DNA of 64,000 nt from Aphrocallistes beatrix. Taxonomy: Eukaryota; Porifera; Hexactinellida; Sceptrulophora; Aphrocallistidae. Numbering within the stretch: the first letter of the stretch is position 1; every line of letters begins with the position of its first letter. The stretch is taken from assembly GCA_963281255.1 (NCBI GenBank), contig OY725489.1:4030001-4094000 (forward strand). The letters are read 5' to 3'. A model generated the notes under the pieces. The model did not search any database and had not been told where the DNA came from. It saw only the letters and a program-made list of their open reading frames with translations. Of the stretch, positions 10,400-21,518 are shown in pieces. Made by a program: the position numbers and the translations under genes.

Positions 10400-10645
10400 A
10401 TTCTTGAGAGGGAGGGAGGCAGGAGAGGTGGGAGCAGAAGCGGGGGCAGAAGCGGGGGCGTTAGAGGCGGGGGGAAGAAGCGGGGGAAGAAGCAGGGGCA
10501 GAAGCGGGGGCGTTAGAGGCGGGGGCTTTAGAGGCGGGGGAAGAAGCGGGGGGCGTTAGAGGCGGGGGAAGAAGCGGGGGCGTTAGAGGCGGGGGCAGAA
10601 GCAGGGGCGTTAGAGGCGGGGGCAGACGGGAGGAGGAGGGGAAGA
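10400..10645. repeat. G-rich minisatellite (GAAGCGGGGGC / GTTAGAGGCGGGGGC)
   Basis: About 20 units of 11 to 15 bp alternate GAAGCGGGGGC with GTTAGAGGCGGGGGC. Runs of five or more G recur every 10-15 bases on the plus strand, which favours G-quadruplex formation. It lies about 200 bp upstream of the minus-strand ORF that starts at 10219, a promoter-proximal position, with the C-rich strand as that ORF's coding sense. Confidence 0.9.
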
Positions 10646-10795
10646 ATGTAAATTTTAATCTTCTAAATTAAGCAATAAATTTTATATTTTACTGCAACTC
10701 CTAGTATAGTAGTTGTCATGATCAATATGGAACGTCGTACTTCACTCGTTGTTGGAAATTATATTGAACTAATTTGGACCAATTTGGGCCATATA

Positions 10796-10860
10796 CACTA
10801 AGCGGACAAAAGTATTTCAACACTTGATTCTTTCCCATACAAATAATGCTAAAATGTGTC
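10796..10860 (+). mobile_element. Solitary Tc1-like end
   Basis: CACTAAGCGGACAAAAGTAT followed by TTCAACACTTGATC begins right after TA at 10794. It closely matches the end of the Tc1 element at 59607 (reverse complement CACTAAGCTGACAAAAGTAT). No transposase or partner end was found downstream. Confidence 0.6.
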
Positions 10861-11199
10861 TATTCATGAAGACGGTTACTTCTAAACGGTATGGGATATA
10901 GCTAATTGGATTACAGATTCGAATAATACGCATTCAAATTAGTCACATATTAATTTTTCTAATTAATATATTATACAGAAACCTCTGGTAATAAGATCGT
11001 ATTGAAAGTAAACGCACATACGCACATGCGATTTGAGGCTAAAAAGTATATACCAGATCGAGTTTACCAAGAATCCGCATTACATTTATGCAAGGATCCA
11101 ATGTCAACTGTATTCATTCGAAATGGGCTTTATTGGGGAGTCTTGTTTCACAACCATGTGCTCCTGGTTCCATGTTTTTCCAAATTTCCGATTTGAGGT

Positions 11200-12330
11200 T
11201 GAAAATTAGAAAACTTGACAATTGATCCAGAATGAAAATCTCCCATTTGAACTTGGTTTACGCCACTTCAATGCCTATTTTTAACATATGTGCGGAACTT
11301 AAAATTATATATTTTCTGTATATACGTACACATAAATAGATATGTAGATAGTATATAGTTGTAATCTTTCTCTGTCACCAGGATTCAACAATTAGCTAAT
11401 TCGCTGTATCAATTCGCTATGATCCAGACAAGTAAATGAAAGCGATCACTTTATGTCTTGGACACCTGTGACTTGCCTACTTCACCTACTAGCAAGAACG
11501 TAAGTGTAATTTATTAATAAAACTATTGCTATGTGTACTGAAAAAATCCCAAATTCCAATGTTAGGACAAATTCCAATCTTAGAGATAGTTGTTTCCACA
11601 AATACATTCTGATGCTACTTTCTAAAAAGATTGAATTCTGTACAGGAAAATCACAAAAATCACAATCTTCCCCCCTGCGGCCTCCTGCTGTTGTGATGCA
11701 TTTGTATTGTTTTGAGAATTCTCATATCTAGTGCAGCTCCAATTATAGGAGATTCTTTATTGTATGGACGGTGTCGAACGCACGTCTGCTTATCATATCA
11801 TAAAATTTAATCATATTTTCACACCTTTTTGTGTAGACATATTTTCTGCTAGAAAAGAAATCTCAATGGCTAATAAGCCTGTATTGTAATTTAGTAAAAG
11901 TAGATTTCGATATTCGCACTTGTAAAATGTTGATATCAAAATTGAACGGTACAATAGCATACATATATCAATATGTACATTCAGAGTCGCTTATTATAGA
12001 CAAATCCTCTGGGTCCCAATTTGACCGGTTCTATAGAATTTCTATTATTTCGATTTCGCTTACTGTGTATGACTCTCTCTCTATTGTGAAAATATTTTGG
12101 GCCCCCATGGGATTCATAATGATATGCGACCCTGACTGTATTTTTCCAATTTCGAAACTATTATTGACTGTTTTTGTGGTGCTTTTCTATCGGTATGTCG
12201 ACCATTATTTTTAATATTAGTGACGCAGTTTCAAATTTCCTGAGCTAGATTGATGCATAGATATTTATTATAGTATAAATGAGCAAACAAGTATATCATA
12301 CTATTATAATGGTGGCATGCTACTACAGAA
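11200..12330. other. Geneless stretch
   Basis: Only short ORFs without recognisable motifs. A tract of (TATA/GTATA)-rich DNA lies near 11310-11360. Nothing further is supported. Confidence 0.45.
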
Positions 12331-12337
12331 ACAATAG

Positions 12338-13003
12338 TTATACAGCTTCTACACAGGACTCGAATTCCAAGTCACATTTCCTACAGATATAAGGATCATC
12401 TCCCACGTCCTTTAGACTGGTATTGACGCATCCACAGTGAAACCATCTCAGGCAGAACTCACAACCTAACCAGTCATCATTCGCCCTCTTTCCCCCGGTT
12501 GGGCAGTCGTGTTGTTCACATTCCTCGCAAACTATTTCAGAGTCATCAGGGTTAACACTCGTGGAAGGTAATTCTTTCATGGCAACAGATGAGAGCTCAG
12601 TACCAAAACCTCCAGATTTATAGGTCGTAGTATCCTTTTCACGTCTACGCCTGGAGGATTCGGCTGCAATGAATTGGGATTTGAGAACTCTCCGACGCCT
12701 CTTTTGAGTAGCCATAACGGCTTTAAGTTTACAGCGGTTCCTTTCTTTATCCATCGATGCTAAGTGTTCAAGAGTTATACGGCTACATTGTACATGTTGA
12801 TCTGACAGAATAGCTGCGAGCATCATTGAACCTTCATTGAAAGTGCACACAGCAATAGCAGCAGCGGCTTGAAGTGACTTTTGTCCTACACGTTTTGTCT
12901 TTGGAGCATTATGCCATACAACTGAATGTAGCGACTCATTTTTCCAATTATGGATGGTGTTTGCATTTCTCAATTTCTTACTAAAGCTAAATTCCAATTG
13001 CAC
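12338..13003 (-). pseudogene. Mutator-like transposase C-terminus with PHD-like zinc finger
   Basis: A 221-codon open frame. Residues about 15-70 (NESLHSVVWHNAPKTKRVG and AAAAIAVCTFNEGSMMLAAI) match the tail of the Mutator-like transposase family of invertebrates, where a conserved NES..VVW...PK block is followed by FN(D/E)G. A basic stretch follows (KRRRRVLKSQF, SSRRRREKDTTTYKSGGF). Residues about 155-210 hold cysteines and a histidine in a C4HC3-like order: CEECEQHDC, CEFC, FHCGC, CRKC. The N-terminal catalytic part is absent; the region upstream (13004 onward) is a hAT MITE and unrelated DNA. It could be an intact final exon or a transposon fragment; I favour the fragment. Confidence 0.65.
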
Positions 13004-13158
13004 TTGGTTGTAACGTGCTTACATATCTACTGTTATGTGTGCACATTGCTATTGTGACATATTGTTGTCTGGGATGGAAAATGGAGCCTTGAATGGGGCA
13101 CCTCCCAATAACGCACACCCTTATGTGGTCTGTAAATAAACTTTTTGTTCGCATAAAA

Positions 13159-13359
13159 CAGTGGTTCCCAACCCCTTTTACCTCGTGCACCTCCTGACAC
13201 CTAAAAATTATTTTGTGCACCCCAGGACCTATGCCAGGATCTAGGAGTAATGTGCATATAATTTCAAAAATAATTCTGTTAAAAATGCTCAATATTCAGT
13301 TCTAATCCTTGTCCCGTGCACCGCTAGGGAGTTCATGCACCCCAGTTTGGGAACCGCTG
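13159..13359. mobile_element. hAT-type MITE with perfect 8-bp duplication
   Basis: Ends CAGTGGTTCCCAACCCC and CCAGTTTGGGAACCGCTG are inverted repeats. GCATAAAA occurs immediately on both sides (13151-13158 and 13360-13367). The length is 201 bp with no coding. Similar ends flank the hAT at 48729-50931. Confidence 0.92.
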
Positions 13360-13367
13360 GCATAAAA

Positions 13368-14540
13368 TATGTTGAAAGTACTCTTAGAGTCCAAACACCA
13401 TCAAGGAAATGTATCTATCTATTTTTGTTGATTATATTTGTAAACGCCTAAATTTTAAACTCGTTGATGCATGTGTCGCCATTTGTGGTCTAGTGACTTT
13501 TGATAATTGTTTGGGGAAATGAGCACGGTTGGACATGTTCAGCATGCTTTTTGTGGTGATTATGTAGACCAAAAGGGATGAATTTGAAATAGACGACATT
13601 TATTCTGAGAAAGTCTCGACCCTGTGCCTGTGGTTCAAAACAAATTATTGCAATCTTGCAATTTGGACGAAATACCCTATTCACAAATCATTGTCAAATT
13701 TAGACCGAGCGGAGTCGCAAGAAGGATAACTCGATAGGGTTCAAACAAGTTTCAAGAATGGAATGTTGTTACATTCCTATGCTGCTATGATGTTGCTAGA
13801 GGGCTAAGTTTGCCGATTAAGACGACGAGAGGCCTCAGATTTCTAGTTACTTGGTTCTAGACTCGGATATTAGCATAGTTTGGCAGTGATATCACTATTT
13901 ATAGTAGAGTAAATAACAAATATCTGATGGGTCTACTCTAGGTGTCCGAATAAACTGACCCCCGCTTATTAATTAATGTTTTTTTCTAGCCCCCCTCCCC
14001 CGTTTATTAAATCTCGTAAATTGACTTTGAAAGTTTTACCCAAAAATGGTTTTTATCGCATGTAGTATTTCATCAATTATCTTCTATCTGCAATAAATAG
14101 AATATTTTATTTCTTATTCTAGATAATGTGTTGAGTACTTTATTACTGTGTGATAGATCAACTAATTTCAAATCAACCCTCCCGTATAACCAACCACTCG
14201 AGTATACTTACAAGCTCCTCTCAAAAATGTTCTAGATTTAAAATGCGAATTCCATGGAAAATCCAGGGAAATTAGTGATGTCTTTTATACTCAGGTCTGT
14301 GCATGCCACTTGCGCCAGGCCGGACTCCAGCACTCATTTTAGAACTGTACTACAATATTACATAGGATCATACGTAGATACAATATAATAATATATGAAG
14401 CAGACAAATGGTATTATGTACGTCTAGTGATATTATTACTAATTTATCAGCAAGTACTTTATTATAATAATAGTTATACTATGTACTAATAGTTGTAAAG
14501 TAATAGCAATGAATCACATGATTGTTACATACATACAAAA
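13368..14540. other. Geneless stretch with a possible P-like fragment
   Basis: The segment near 13752-13795 (AATGGAATGTTGTTACATTC) resembles the arm of the P-like palindromes (compare about 56009). Otherwise no gene, tandem array or terminal repeat is clear. Confidence 0.35.
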
Positions 14541-14541
14541 T

Positions 14542-15051
14542 CTACTCCAAGTAAGTGAGTATCTCTAATTGTGGATAGTCGAGCATTATATCTGCTGGCA
14601 AATACTGTTGCTTGAATTTTTCTTCCCTTTGCTCGAATGTTAGCTTCGGTGGATTCCACCGGAATGCTTTACCATATTGTTTAACATGCTCTTTGTATGC
14701 ATGAAATTGGTCACATCCAAATTCTTGCATGAATTGTTCATCAGTGTAGGACGCGAAGATGTCCAGCCAATAATCAGAATGATGGCGTCTACGACGGATA
14801 TGGGTAGTCAATGTATTTCGTTCTGTTCGGAATGTAAGCTGGAGCTGTTTACTCTCGCCTCCACTCCAGATGTGTTCGATGACGTCTCTGCACAAGTGAA
14901 TATTCTTTTGGCCGGCTCTCTTCTCGATTATTATGTTTTGATTGCACTCCCCAATTCGCAACTTTCCTCGCACTAACTGGATATCATCACTAGAGAAGAT
15001 GTTACATGCACGTTGATATGTACTCATTTTCCCCAACATTTTATTACACAT
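14542..15051 (-). CDS. Hypothetical protein, 169 residues
   Basis: An uninterrupted frame from MCNKMLGKMSTYQRACNI to a stop at 14542. The sequence is soluble and charged, with no signal or membrane segment. A basic patch (THIRRRRHHSDYWLDIF) and an acidic/aromatic part (YTDEQFMQEFGCDQFHAY, RWNPPKLTFEQREEKFKQQ) look like real protein rather than chance. No family recognised. Its isolation among transposons suggests a domesticated or decayed transposon ORF, but a small host exon is equally possible. No splice partner was identified. Confidence 0.4.
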   Translation of the reverse strand: MCNKMLGKMSTYQRACNIFSSDDIQLVRGKLRIGECNQNIIIEKRAGQKNIHLCRDVIEHIWSGGESKQLQLTFRTERNTLTTHIRRRRHHSDYWLDIFASYTDEQFMQEFGCDQFHAYKEHVKQYGKAFRWNPPKLTFEQREEKFKQQYLPADIMLDYPQLEILTYLE

Positions 15052-15333
15052 TTTCAGATTTATTTTGTAGAATGACTTTTATTATTTACTTCGTAATTTG
15101 AGCACGTTTATCGTATTTATCTCTATTTAATAGCTATCCATTTGCAGTTGTAATTGTACGTTGTGTGTCTGTGTATGAGTATTGCTAAATTTAGACATGT
15201 TCTATATATGTAATATATCTATTTTTAGACTAAACTAGCGCTTGTTATTAATTTCAATGCGTATAATGCCTAAAACGTAGCAACCTGTTTGAAGGTTTAG
15301 AACTTGATGGCTTGCATTTTAACTTACAGAAAC

Positions 15334-15505
15334 ACAAGCGCGCTTCGCTTGCTTGCGGACACTTTGTGTTCGCCAGACGCGCCATTTGGGCGCCTGGGCT
15401 CACTGGTTAATTATAAGGTTGATAATCACTCTAATCATGTCTCTCTTACTGTTATAATCTACATCACTGGAAAAATCACCAAATTGTCAATTTTATTTGA
15501 AATCT
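15334..15505 (-). mobile_element. Helitron tail fragment
   Basis: Starts CAAGCGCGCTTCGCTTGCTT next to A (tail of the family in reverse). It contains GGCGCCTGGGCTCAC and the ATCACTGGAAAAATCACCAA block, then stops. Head and middle are missing. Confidence 0.75.
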
Positions 15506-15599
15506 GAGTCCCTAATTTGTGGAACTTGACGGAAACTTTCCGGAATTCTAATTGTAATTGCCTATTTTACGGAATACTCTTTTTCCAGATTATCTCAGT

Positions 15600-15825
15600 C
15601 AGGGCTGTATCAACCCAGTTGGCAAAAACAAGTCATTTTTCATGGAAATTCCTTGCCCACAACTCATTCAACTCTTTCAAAAAATGAGTTGTCTACAGCC
15701 CACTCATTTTCGGAATGATTCATTTGTACTAAATGAACTTGTTTCAACAATTCATTTTCATATGACGGCTATAATCAACTCATTGATATGATTTTGCCAA
15801 CTCAAAATGGGTTGATGCAGCCCTG
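15600..15825. mobile_element. hAT-type MITE with near-perfect 8-bp duplication
   Basis: Ends CAGGGCTGTATCAACCCA and TGGGTTGATGCAGCCCTG are inverted repeats. The flanks are ATCTCAGT (15592-15599) and ACCTCAGT (15826-15833), 7 of 8 identical. ACTCATT-type motifs recur inside in both orientations. 226 bp, no coding. Confidence 0.88.
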
Positions 15826-16297
15826 ACCTCAGTAACCAAACTTGGTGGAACCGATCAGGAATTTTCGGAGGATTAGTTACATTTCTACTATTAACCCTTG
15901 AAAATTTTGAATAAATTCAGTAAATCAGGTGGCAATGTAAAAATTTGCACTTTTTAACGAAAAACGCTCGGTCTAAATTAAGGATATAAATCAATTAAGA
16001 GATATCCGATGTCAAATGAAGTTTCTTAAGATACCAAATAGTTGAATTCGAGGAAAGTTGAAGTATTATTACCTATAGCAACGGAGATTTTGAATTTTTA
16101 AAAATACATCGGGTTCAAATAGTGGTGTCACTGATGTTAGACGCTCATTTTAACTATATTGATATACCCAAGTTGACATATATCACAGTTTATGATAATA
16201 ATTGAGCACAAACCATTTTTCCATTCATACGTAATACAATGGATGTATACGGAAGCGTTAAATATATTAAATATACCTAAGTAAATTAATATTACTA

Positions 16298-16628
16298 CAG
16301 TACACCCTCGCTAATCCGAACCTCGCCTATCCGAACCCTCGCTAACCCGAACACTTCATTCTTAAAATCCGAACACTCAAAATATAATTTAATTTGCCTC
16401 TATGCTTTGAATAAACGTTTATAAACTCAAATTTATCAATAAGATTGAGAGACCTCGTTAAATAAGCAATCATAGCGAAATAATATCTTTAATATTCTAA
16501 CATTGCAAATTTATTATAATTAATGTCCTATTGAATTAGTGTTATTTCACTAATCGGAACAAATTCACTAATCCGAACTTTTTTTCGAACATTGGAACAG
16601 ATGTGTTCGGATTAGCGAGGGTGTACTG
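16298..16628. mobile_element. Pogo/Tigger-like MITE, 331 bp
   Basis: Ends CAGTACACCCTCGCTAATCC and GGATTAGCGAGGGTGTACTG are flanked by TA (16296-16297, 16629-16630). Inside, CTCGCTAACCCGAACACTTC and CACTAATCCGAAC repeat the end motif. A second copy of exactly the same length is at 61301-61631. No transposase. Confidence 0.9.
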
Positions 16629-17061
16629 TATATAGAAGCTTTCCAACGGTGGAAATTCTTGAAATATGACACCTAACGTCCGGACGCGTCCAGAACCTTT
16701 TGGACCGAAAATTCCCTGTTTTGAATTTTTTTCTAACGCCTTGATTTTTCGCTTCTTTTGGGTATACTAAATGTTTTCTAATCTAGATTTATGTTTACTA
16801 CTAACTCCAATTGTCTTAAATACGAATACATCAATAATGGAGTATACTTGGTGTGTCATTGTATTTTCTCATAAGATTGGAGTTCACTCGACTGTTTTTT
16901 TGTTAGTATAATTTTTGCAGTTGTTGCATGCTATCAATTATGTTAAATATTAAACAGCAATATTTTATGCCATTCTTGACTTCTTGAATTGAAATAAAGA
17001 GTTATGGAACAGTTTCAAAAATATCACTCATTATACTTTATTCGCTTTATTAAACATCTCA

Positions 17062-17784
17062 TTGGACAAATATAGCATCCCATTGCACAAATATAATTAT
17101 ACTATCCTTCAAACATATTTCTATGTTTTCTGCCATCTCAATGAGTCTATAAAAGGGTATTGTGTTGAAATCGGGCTACAATTTGGTAATGAAATTGTAC
17201 TAATGCCTCTAAAAATCAAAGATTTCCGATTCGAAAATACCCCAAGCAAAGAGTCAGAGCATGATCATGAGAGAAGACTCTTCCCTGTTTGTCGGTTGTG
17301 TAAATGCCGTCAACCAAACGTATAGACAAAAGAGCACAATTTAAATGGAATATTTCAAATAAATTTCAATCGAATGCTGAATTTGTTTAAAATTAATGAA
17401 GAAAACATGCACTATCCTTCTCTATTTAAAAATCTAATTATTTCTTACCTTTATCGTTTGCCTTGGGAGTTAAACAAGTTAAATTCAGATCATTTCCAAA
17501 CAGAAATTGATGAAGATATTTTATTAGAAGCATTGGCTGATGAATATTTGGAAGTTGATGAAATGGGTGATTTCGAGGTAGATCAATATCAAGAAGATCC
17601 CTTAATAGAAGAAATGACAGCTTTAAATCTGACCACTAACAGTTATACCAAAGATAGTATACATTCGCAAGATTCTTATTCAGATTCATATTTAATAACG
17701 TTTTGGTTCTACAAAAAGTGCCTTTGGCGATGTGGACGAAGGATTCCAATGTCATTATCACATTATTATATGGCATCACCATAG
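17062..17784 (+). pseudogene. Hypothetical ORF with one in-frame stop
   Basis: Two open segments in the same frame (17062-17325 and 17374-17784) are separated only by TAG and 15 codons. The first ends with a Cys-rich FPVCRLCKCRQP. The second has an acidic run (EIDEDILLEALADEYLEVDE) typical of the N-terminal part of some transposases. Codon use is AT-rich like the rest of the window. No domain recognised, so function is unknown. Confidence 0.3.
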
Positions 17785-17979
17785 GTTATATTTAGAAACT
17801 AAGATTTAGCCCCGAAAATAGAAGTTTAACTTCCTAGATGCTAGATGGAGATTGTGAAATTACTCTCACTGCACCGATTGCTAGGTCAGAACGAATTTAG
17901 TATGGTGAACTAATATCTAATAATTAAAATAACTACAAAATGACGTTATAGAAAAGTTTCCTGCCTATTTTTTCTATTA

Positions 17980-18472
17980 CAAGCGCGCTTCGCTTGCTTG
18001 CGGTCTGCGGCTGGTAGGTACATGTGCCCTTCGGATTCCTATGGTCATATTGAACAATTATAAGGTAAAAAACATCTCTAAATACGGCTGCCCTACTGTT
18101 ATAATCGATATCGCACGGAAAAATCACCAAATTTGTCAGTTTTTAAATTTTACACGTGTTATGATAACATCATAACAGAGTGATGAGGCCATTTTTGATG
18201 ATAGTTTAATCATGTCTGAGATATATTAATATGCACATTCTATTAAAATTTCAGCCTTCTATCACTTAAAATGACTGAGTTATAGTAAAAAATACTCAAA
18301 AAGAACCTGATTCTAAAAAAGGGTGATAATGACGTTATAATTCCATGATGTGTCTACAATTCGTCTGAGTTCAGAACTTAGTGGAGCCATAGTGGAAAAA
18401 ACTCCCACATGCCAAAAAATCAGCTTTTGTGCCTGGCAGTTTCTTCAATCAATTCGTTACAGATATATATAT
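17980..18472 (-). mobile_element. Non-autonomous Helitron, head missing
   Basis: Starts CAAGCGCGCTTCGCTTGCTT next to A. It carries the paired blocks ATCGATATCGCACGGAAAAA, GATAACATCATAACAGAG and AATGACGTTATAATTCC, and CAATTCGTTACAGATATATA at its right. The head is replaced by a foldback element beginning about 18475. Both CRE cores are mutated here. Confidence 0.85.
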
Positions 18473-18474
18473 AT

Positions 18475-19034
18475 TCCTGGTGAACAACAAGTTTTGTTAC
18501 ATGCTTGATTGAGTATATAATTTCTTATACTCAACGATCTTAGTTATTATGGTCTTTAGAGATCATATTTCGAATACTTTCAATGATTTTCAAAGATCTT
18601 TCGACTTGATATTTAGAAATGTGTTTAATATGGCGAATATTGAGAAGAAATAATGTGTCCTGGCACCCTGGGAAAATCGCGAATCAGAGTCCACTGCTTT
18701 TCGAATTATTTTTCTAGAGTCTTCAAATTCTAGGAAAAATTAGCGCGCGCATTTTCCTCAAACGCTCTAAATTTTTAGATGTTCTGATCAGTGCATTTTG
18801 AGGACTAATCGGATGATTTGCAATTTTGGGGAATTTTGCAAAATATACCGAATTTGAATTGCAAATGAATAACTTTTTCTCATGTCTGAAAATGAATTCA
18901 GTGGATTCGTGAAATATTTCGATGGTGAATGAAAGGTATCTGGTGTTAAATCATCATAGAATATCCATTAGTATGTAGACAATTTATACAGAAGCAGCGG
19001 GACCTGATTTGCGATTATCGCTGCGTGCCTGGAC
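18475..19034. mobile_element. CAGGGTG-family foldback, right arm truncated
   Basis: The left arm (TTTCTTATACTCAACGATCT, then TAGTTATTATGGTC) matches the complete family member at 46790-47562. The right arm (GAAGCAGCGGGACCTGATTT to GCGTGCCTGGACAC) stops at about 19034, where Helitron sequence begins. The ends are degraded (CCTGGTGAACAACAAG). Confidence 0.75.
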
Positions 19035-19824
19035 ACATTTTTATTCGTACATGTTTTCACACCTCTGCAAAAAAAATGGAAAACAATTTTTCACACCTTT
19101 TCTATACTAAATAAATGACCTACACTATCACAATAGAATTCATTATATAAGTACAACACTACAATATATCGTCATTGTTATTAATACTTCAAAGCCACAA
19201 CTTATGTTTGATCGCTTAAATGTATTATAGTGTATGGCAATAAAAAAATTATCTATATATTTCACATCTTTATATACATATTTTCACACCATTTGATGAA
19301 TTTTGAAAATAATGCTAGAGACTAGCTTCCAACGGCTGACATGGGGTTTTCAGGGGTGTAGATTTCGAATATCATATTTTCAGATTTATATGATAAATTA
19401 TTTGTTTACTTTTGTTTACAATAGATACATAAAGTAAACATATCTCAAAAATATGCCAGAAACTTGCTTTCAACGGTTGACATGGGGTTTTCAGGGGTGT
19501 GGATTTCGAATATCATATTTTCATATTTATGTGATAAATTATTTGTTTACTTTTGTTTACATTGGATACATAAAGTAAACAAATTACAAAATAGCTAGAG
19601 ACTAGCTTCCAATGGTTGACATGGGGTTTTCAGGGGTGTATATTTCGAATATCATATTTTCAGATCCATATGAGAAATTATTTGTCGACCTTTGTTTACA
19701 ATAGTTATATAAAAGAAAGAATTCCAAAATATGTTAGAGTGAGTGACTCTAGGCGCCCGCAGGGCGACTCTGCGGACACGCAGTGTCCGTAAGCCGCGCA
19801 GCGCAAGCAAGCGAAGCGTGCTTG
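19035..19824 (+). mobile_element. Helitron, second subfamily, head missing
   Basis: The tail CGCAAGCAAGCGAAGCGTGC ends TTG at 19824 before T. Hairpin-forming CTAGGCGCCCGCAGGGCG and CTGCGGACACGCAGTGTCCG precede it. The body has GTGTGAAAAAT-type blocks shared with the opposite-strand copy at 57690-58404. Three about 140-bp tandem units lie at 19310-19735. Its 5' end is lost at the junction with the foldback. Confidence 0.8.
19310..19735. repeat. Three tandem units of about 140 bp inside the Helitron
   Basis: TGACATGGGGTTTTCAGGGG recurs at about 19337, 19478 and 19617. Each unit continues with a CATATTTTCAGA-type block and TTATTTGTTTACTTTTGTTT. The copy at 57690-58404 has two such units in reverse. 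Internal tandem repeats are a known feature of many Helitron families. Confidence 0.85.
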
Positions 19825-20049
19825 TATATATATATATTCAGATATTTGATGATTTACATTCGACTATTGCGTATATAATTATTAAATCTCTCTATTGGTT
19901 AAGGTTGGTGTTTCCCATGCGAAACTTGTTTTTTATTATAAATGTGCCCAAATTGCTTTTTTATCATTTTTAGATCCTTATAGGAGTTCTAAAAAATAAT
20001 CCCGATTTTTATAACTCCAGCCCCAATATTTCGCCACTTTGAGCCACTT

Positions 20050-20440
20050 GTATCACCTGGTGTCGCTCTAAAAACGACACATTTTAAATGCGAAATATCC
20101 CACAGCTATAACTTCTTTCAACAGTGTCAGATCATCTTTTTAATGCTGAATTCATGCTCAGAACTAGATTTCCAGCAATTTGATATATATATATTGGCCA
20201 TATTTGGAAACATTTTCGTTTGACCGTGCCTAGCAACGGCCAGGAATTTTTTAACATCCCTGACCGTTGCTAGGAAAAGGCAACCAAAAATATTTCCAAA
20301 TATGGTCAATATATATATCAAATTGCTGGAAATTTAGTGCTGAGTACGAATTCAGTATTCAAATAACGACCTGGCATAGTCAAATAAAGTTATAGGTATG
20401 GGATTTCGGCGGAAACTGTCGGACATGGTCATTTTTGGGC
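20050..20440. repeat. Imperfect palindrome
   Basis: The left arm CCAGCAATTTGATATATATA (about 20171) pairs with TATATATATCAAATTGCTGG (about 20311). TGCCTAGCAACGGCCAGG pairs with CCTGACCGTTGCTAGG near the centre at about 20250. Weaker pairing extends to CACAGCTATAAC on the left and GTTATAGGTATGG on the right. No target duplication seen. Likely an old foldback element. Confidence 0.75.
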
Positions 20441-21480
20441 CCCCAGTGATAACTGTCAACTTTTTCACACTTTTGAAGGTGACATGATGTTAAAATATTT
20501 GATATGTCATATTTTGAAGTTAAGTATTACTATAAGTTGTTGATTTAGGATGTTTTGATGTTATTTATTATCAGAATATAGTAAAACAAATGGAAATCAA
20601 GCCTTTCCGAAGAAAATTGCTTTGTAGCCAGTTTTTAGCACTTAAAAAAATCAATTTACAAAGGAGGAATCTCTAGTTACAAAGGTCGTAGAGTTAAAAA
20701 CTCGACGGTTTTAGAAAGATCTCGTCACGTAGAACAAAATGATAGAGACATTTTTGATATTCTACTTTAGAAAAAAGTTAAAATATTTTTCCTTACGAAA
20801 ATCTGCCTCTAAATTCTGTATAAACGAAATTTGAAAGAAAAATTTTTTTGGGTTAAAATTGAAAATTCTATTCCTATTATTTTCTTTATTCAACCATTTT
20901 GTGCAAGAATAATTGAGTAAAAGAGGCATAAGGCATTAAAGTTTCCCTGAATGTCCTCTATAAATTAGGTCATTTGGGAAAAAAAAAATTTTCTCTTACT
21001 TCTTGGGCTCCCGAAAAGTGTATTTTTGCAGATAACTCATCGAGAATAGTTTCCACCAAAAATTTCAGGATAAAATAATGAAAACTTTTAAAGTTAGTTC
21101 TGGAAGGAAACACCAACCTTAATCGAGGATGTGAATCCGAATTTGATGTCATATTTTGTATATCTAAAGCAGTTCCTAAAATTTACAATTAAACAGTGAA
21201 CTAATGTTAGAGTTAAATTTAATGTTAAATATTTCTAGTGTTTGAATACTTTTTGCCAGGCAGTCTAAGTTTCCAGTTCATATATCTCTCGGTAATATCA
21301 TATTCTCCTATTTTAATATTTTATTTGATGTAAAATTAATTTATCTTTAACTTAAATTTTTTTGTTCCATGAATGAGTAATTAAATTATTCAGATATCAA
21401 ATTTATATGATAAATTTGGCCGGTCGATTTCATTCAATGAAACATCGTCCACAATTGATTTATTTTCTAATTTTTAGGTA
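20441..21480. other. Geneless AT-rich stretch
   Basis: Only short ORFs and A-rich runs. No terminal repeats or recognisable protein were found. Confidence 0.4.
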
Positions 21481-21518
21481 AAACCGAAGATTCGAAGTGC
21501 TCCAGCCTTTTTTATAAG

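Noticed and set aside
12987-13292. 101-codon minus ORF upstream of the Mutator-like fragment
   Set aside because: Mostly the reverse of the hAT MITE at 13159-13359.
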